A stretch of DNA of 64,000 bases, from assembly GCF_014137975.1 (NCBI RefSeq), contig NZ_JACGWZ010000001.1:1488001-1552000 (forward strand), given 5' to 3'. The translations under genes and the position numbers were made by a program. Positions within the stretch are counted from its first letter, which is position 1; every line of letters begins with the position of its first letter. Source of the stretch: Halosaccharopolyspora lacisalsi. Its GTDB lineage: Bacteria; Actinomycetota; Actinomycetes; Mycobacteriales; Pseudonocardiaceae. Below, piece by piece: positions 60,876 through 64,000 of the stretch. The notes beneath the pieces were generated by a model. The model worked only from the letters and a program-made list of their open reading frames with translations. It was not told the origin of the DNA and made no database searches.

Positions 60876-62567
60876 TCACCACCGTTCGCGGCCGCGTCGC
60901 CATGGTGGTTGCCCGTCCGGGTCTATCACCACCCGGCCGAGTGGACCGGCCCACGCTCGGGTCAGTTTCGAGACCCGTGGTCGGGGGTGGAAGCGCAGGT
61001 GTCCTGGTGGCCGGGTGGACGTCCGCCCGCTGGCGTGCCATTCGTCGAGAGCGGTCGCCGACCGGCGCAAGACCGCAGCTGCCTGCTCCGGATCGACGAG
61101 GTCCTCGACGTCGTCCGCGTCCCGACCCAGGTGCTCCCGCAAAAGGCGCAACCGGAGGTCTTGGGCGAATCCGTGCGAACGCGAGCCGTCCGGGCACGAC
61201 TCGTCGACGACCGCGGCTGTGAGTTCGGAATCATACGTCCACGATCTGCGGTTGAGATTGGCCGAGCCCACCGTGCTCCAGACGTCGTCGACGACGCACA
61301 CCTTCGAATGCACGTAGATCGGCAGTCCCTCGGTGTTCTCCAGCTCGTAGACGTCCAAGCGGTCGCCGCCAGCCGCGTGCAGCAGATCCAGGGCTTTCCG
61401 GTGCGCCACGTCGCTCGTCGCGACGTGCACCTTGCCCGCCTTGTCGGGCCTGCTGGGCAGCACGGCGACCATGCGCAGCGCCGGCTCCCGGCGCAAGGCT
61501 TCGGCGAAGACCTCCGCGACCATCGGCGACCACAGAAACTGATCCTCGACGTAGATGAACCTGCGGGCGTTGCGGAGGGCTTTGACGTAGCCACGCGCGA
61601 TGCTCACCTCTCCGCGTGGCGCGAACGGGTAGCGCGGAATCTTGCTCGGGTAGGTGCGCAACAGTTGTACCGCGTGCGAACCGCAGCGAGGCGGCGCTGG
61701 GAGCTGGTTCGGTAGTGCGATCCGTCCACGCTTGTTGGTACGAAACTTCTCGCGGAGCCCGTGGAACGGCTGGCGCCGGGAGGACGTCGTGTCGTGCCAC
61801 CGCTCTCGGAAGCAGTGCTCGACCGCGGCCACGGCCGGCCCGCGCACTGCGAGGTGCGCATCGTGCCACGCCGGTCGCGAACCGTAGACCCGGGCTATCG
61901 AGGGCAGCACCTGGGGATCGCCGTGATGGTGGGAGTCGTCGCGCCGGCTCGGGCAGGGATCGATACCTCCGATCAGCGCGACATCGGAATCGGGGCGTCC
62001 GGGCCGACGAATCACGACGAACTTCTGGTGGTGGGCCCCGAAGGCCCGTATCCGCTGGTCCAGCACCGCGAAGCCGCCGAGGCGGTACAGCAGGTCGACG
62101 AAGCTCCTGTTCTGCGGGACGAAGTCCTTGCGCACGTCCAGGTACTGGCACCAGAAGAGCCCACGGACGATGACGCCGGCATCGAGGGCCCGGGCGCACT
62201 CGGCGCCGATCGATGGTCCGGCCGCCTGGAGCCGTTGAGTCGGATCGCCGATGAACGCGGAGAGGTAGACCTGATCCCCAGCAGTGGTGTCGGCGAGTTC
62301 CGAGAGCAAGCGGTGAAAGTACTCTTGCCCGTCCACCAGGATCCGCACCTGATTGTTGACGGACCAAGCGGCGTCGTCCGGCTCTCGACGATCGATTTCC
62401 GTTGCCGGGTTGCCGCGTTCGGCAGCGGTCAGGAGCCACTTCCGCGCGGCGCCACCTTCGGGCACGGAATCCAACGGTGCTACGACCTCCTCGTTCCCGG
62501 GGCGCGACCAGCGATCTTCGCGGCCGCTGGCGACCCTTCCACACGACGGTCCGCACTCGTGAGTCAC
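60876..62567 (-). CDS. phospholipase D family protein
   Basis: A 563-residue protein with two HKD-type motifs. The first is AHHQKFVVIRRPGRPDSDVA LIGGID (~ residue 195; His and Lys present, the Asp replaced by a longer loop). The second is YVHSKVCVVDDVWSTVGSAN LNRRSW (~455; complete HxKx4Dx6GSxN). Between them, YPFAPRGEVSIARGYVKALR and FIYVEDQFLWSPMVAEVF are typical of bacterial and plant-like PLDs. No signal peptide is visible. It probably cleaves or transfers phosphatidyl groups. The start could be further downstream, as the first ~60 residues are poorly conserved in appearance. Confidence 0.88.
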   Translation of the reverse strand: MTHECGPSCGRVASGREDRWSRPGNEEVVAPLDSVPEGGAARKWLLTAAERGNPATEIDRREPDDAAWSVNNQVRILVDGQEYFHRLLSELADTTAGDQVYLSAFIGDPTQRLQAAGPSIGAECARALDAGVIVRGLFWCQYLDVRKDFVPQNRSFVDLLYRLGGFAVLDQRIRAFGAHHQKFVVIRRPGRPDSDVALIGGIDPCPSRRDDSHHHGDPQVLPSIARVYGSRPAWHDAHLAVRGPAVAAVEHCFRERWHDTTSSRRQPFHGLREKFRTNKRGRIALPNQLPAPPRCGSHAVQLLRTYPSKIPRYPFAPRGEVSIARGYVKALRNARRFIYVEDQFLWSPMVAEVFAEALRREPALRMVAVLPSRPDKAGKVHVATSDVAHRKALDLLHAAGGDRLDVYELENTEGLPIYVHSKVCVVDDVWSTVGSANLNRRSWTYDSELTAAVVDESCPDGSRSHGFAQDLRLRLLREHLGRDADDVEDLVDPEQAAAVLRRSATALDEWHASGRTSTRPPGHLRFHPRPRVSKLTRAWAGPLGRVVIDPDGQPPWRRGRERW

Positions 62568-63244
62568 CCCGGTCGCCGTTCAACCGACGTGGCGCGCGAG
62601 CACGACGCAGGAGCACCGCGGTGGGACGGGGCCCATCATCGAAAACTGTCCAGGGCAGCTCAGGGAAGAGCTGCTGGGACGGCAGGAGGGGCGGTCGAAG
62701 CGGCACTCCGGAGTCGCCGCGCATCGCCATCCCGCTGTACGGGTCGTCGACCGGTGCCGGGCGTGTTCCGCTGTACCGGGAGGACGTGGTGCTGGTGTAC
62801 GCCCAGCCCCTCGGACCCACCAGCAGGGTTCAGTGGAGTGGGCGTGCTACGGAGACCACGCACGCGGGGAGGACGACGACCGCGCTGGTCGTTGCTCGAG
62901 GTGGTGGATGTCAGCGATGCGTTGGACGATCTGACCGCCGACTTGCATGCGCGGCACTTCCGGGGCATCGACTTCTACCGCGCTCGCTCCCCACCCGTCC
63001 GGCGAGCAGTTCTGACAACACCCCGCCCCGGATCGCTTTCGCCGCGACGGGCGAGTCGCTCCGAGAAATCCTGCCCGTTGAAGCGGCTTCGGATTCCGCG
63101 TTCGCTCGGGCCATGCAGCGCTGAGGGCATCGGCCGTCCGGCTTCCGCCGGAGTCGGGCTCAGCCCAGCGCAGGCTTCCGCAGCGGGGCCCTCGCCCGGG
63201 CGACGGTGGTGGAGGTTCCGCTTCCTCGTTTCGGAACGTTCTGC
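62568..63244. other. intergenic stretch without a confident gene
   Basis: About 680 bp. A plus-strand piece near 62900-63010 (EVVDVSDALDDLTADLHARH) looks protein-like but has no family match and runs out of frame. Otherwise nothing recognised. Confidence 0.35.
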
Positions 63245-63535
63245 CTACTCCTGCCCCGTGCCTCGGTAGACCGGGCGGTCGGCCGCGGCGAGGGAGCTCA
63301 GGACCTGGAGCTCGCCGGGCCGGTTGCCCGCAGCGGCGAGGCGTGACAGCGCCTGGGCCCGCTCGTGCAGTCCGAGGGACGCGCATTGACCGGCCGCGGC
63401 GCGGAGGCTGCGCCGCTCCGCGTCGAACCAGGCCTCGGGGTCGACGAGCAGCCGGTCCGCGAGCACGCGGCCAGCACCTGCGTGAAGTGGGGCGGATCGA
63501 TCGGTGCCGAGTCCTACACCAGCGGTTCCGAACAC
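63245..63535 (-). pseudogene. probable C-terminal fragment of an AfsR/SARP-type regulator
   Basis: A 96-residue frame containing DPEAWFDAERRSLRAAAGQC ASLGLHERAQALSRLA. The AWFDAERRxLxAAxxxAxxxGLHExAxxLA block is often seen in the helical (TPR/winged) part of NB-ARC AfsR/SARP regulators. The rest of such a protein (DNA-binding and ATPase parts) is absent, so it is probably a remnant. Confidence 0.35.
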
Positions 63536-63730
63536 TGCGGATGAGCGACCGCGCGGGCCGGGATCGATGCGATGGTCGGTGCGGGCGCGGTCGGTTTCGC
63601 GGGAAACGGCGGCCGGTCTCGGGAAACCCCCGACCGTTGGTGCGACTTCAGCGCTCCTCTCCGGCCCCCGAGGACGGCGGGGCGATCCCGGCAGATCGCC
63701 CCGCCGGAGAGTCCACCGCGAGATCGCGGT

Positions 63731-64000
63731 TCAGACGACTGCGGTCATGCCGCCGTCGACGAACACGACCTGGCCGTTGACGAACGAGGAGGCGTCGGAG
63801 GCCAGGAACACCGCCGGGCCGACCAGGTCACCGGTGTCGCCCCATCGTCCCGCGGGCGTGCGGCCGGTCACCCAGTCGCTGAAATCGGGATCGGCCACCA
63901 GCGTGGAGGTCAGCTCGGTCGCGATGTAGCCGGGAGCGATTCCGTTGATCTGTAACCCGTGCCCGGCCCACTCGGCGGTCATGGCCCGTGTGAGGTTCCG
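63731..64000 (-). CDS. SDR family oxidoreductase, C-terminal part (gluconate 5-dehydrogenase/KduD-like)
   Basis: The last ~90 residues of a short-chain dehydrogenase whose 5' part lies beyond the right edge: LTRAMTAEWAGHGLQINGIA PGYIATELTSTL, RTPAGRWGDTGDLVGPAVFL ASDASSFVNGQVVFVDGGMTA. The NxIAPGYxxTxL, PxGRWG and SSFVNGQxxxVDGG blocks are classical SDR C-terminal motifs, with the pattern of 2-deoxy-D-gluconate/gluconate 5-dehydrogenases. Substrate cannot be assigned without the N-terminal half. Confidence 0.9.
   Translation of the reverse strand, partial: RNLTRAMTAEWAGHGLQINGIAPGYIATELTSTLVADPDFSDWVTGRTPAGRWGDTGDLVGPAVFLASDASSFVNGQVVFVDGGMTAVV

Noticed and set aside
60786-63269. long plus-strand open frames opposite the phospholipase D-like gene
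   Set aside because: They are shadows of the minus-strand gene with two clear HKD-type motifs.
1-64000. CRISPR arrays, rRNA, complete tRNA, riboswitches, PKS/NRPS genes
   Set aside because: No regular spaced repeats, conserved RNA cores or megasynthase motifs were seen anywhere in the window.

Overview
The window is 64 kb of very GC-rich DNA with GTG/TTG starts, long antisense open frames and many actinobacterial families (DUF2254, DUF3556-like, DUF1990, DUF2267, baeRF-like, S-adenosyl methyltransferase of the PF04672 type, many GntR/TetR regulators). This points to a soil or halophilic actinomycete, most likely Pseudonocardiales (Actinopolyspora/Saccharopolyspora-like). The genus is an inference. 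No rRNA, tRNA, CRISPR array or large biosynthetic cluster was seen.

Layout. 0-3.8 kb: a minus-strand operon of acyl-CoA ligase, a DUF3556-like membrane protein and an FAD oxidoreductase cut by the window edge. 3.9-17 kb: accessory DNA with decayed pieces (XRE regulator, IS5-type transposase, integrase C-terminus) between intact genes: an MBL-fold hydrolase, a Tat-exported M28 peptidase, a SAM methyltransferase, a STAS/zinc-ribbon operon, a TetR gene with a clear operator and a DUF2254 membrane protein. 17-34 kb: small stress and ion-homeostasis genes (DUF1990, GGCT-like, VOC, a divergent TetR/MFS pair, secreted CHAP protein, two K+/H+ antiporter systems including a KhtT/KhtU pair, a baeRF-like protein, DUF2267, an FNT channel, GlsB). 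A second integrase fragment lies inside it. 34-35.6 kb: a nest of IS3- and IS5-type remnants.

35.7-49 kb is the most coherent metabolic part. A permease, DUF1537 kinase, PdxA2-type dehydrogenase and HutC-type GntR regulator form a tight operon that fits D-threonate (or a related four-carbon acid sugar) breakdown to dihydroxyacetone phosphate, with a 21-bp palindrome upstream. Next come a crotonase/CoA-transferase/FCD-GntR operon, and a glycolate or D-lactate dehydrogenase fused to an Fe-S module, coupled to a class V glyoxylate aminotransferase and divergent from a MatC-type permease.

49-64 kb mixes debris (IS110 tail, broken AraC regulator, serine recombinase piece next to a 38-bp perfect palindrome, a chain of AKR, OsmC and VOC fragments, IS3 remnant) with redox genes. 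A glutathione-independent formaldehyde dehydrogenase and an NAD-formate dehydrogenase would together take formaldehyde to CO2. Two further zinc alcohol dehydrogenases, a chloroperoxidase-like hydrolase, an NDH-2-type flavoprotein, a phospholipase D-like protein and an SDR (cut by the right edge) follow.

Many genes carry single frameshifts. Several lie in genes that otherwise look recent, so some may be base-calling errors rather than true decay. Nothing here is clearly an undescribed system; the best candidates for a second look are the small ATGA-coupled STAS/zinc-ribbon operon, the 38-bp palindrome with its recombinase remnant, and the antiporter-regulator duplication.
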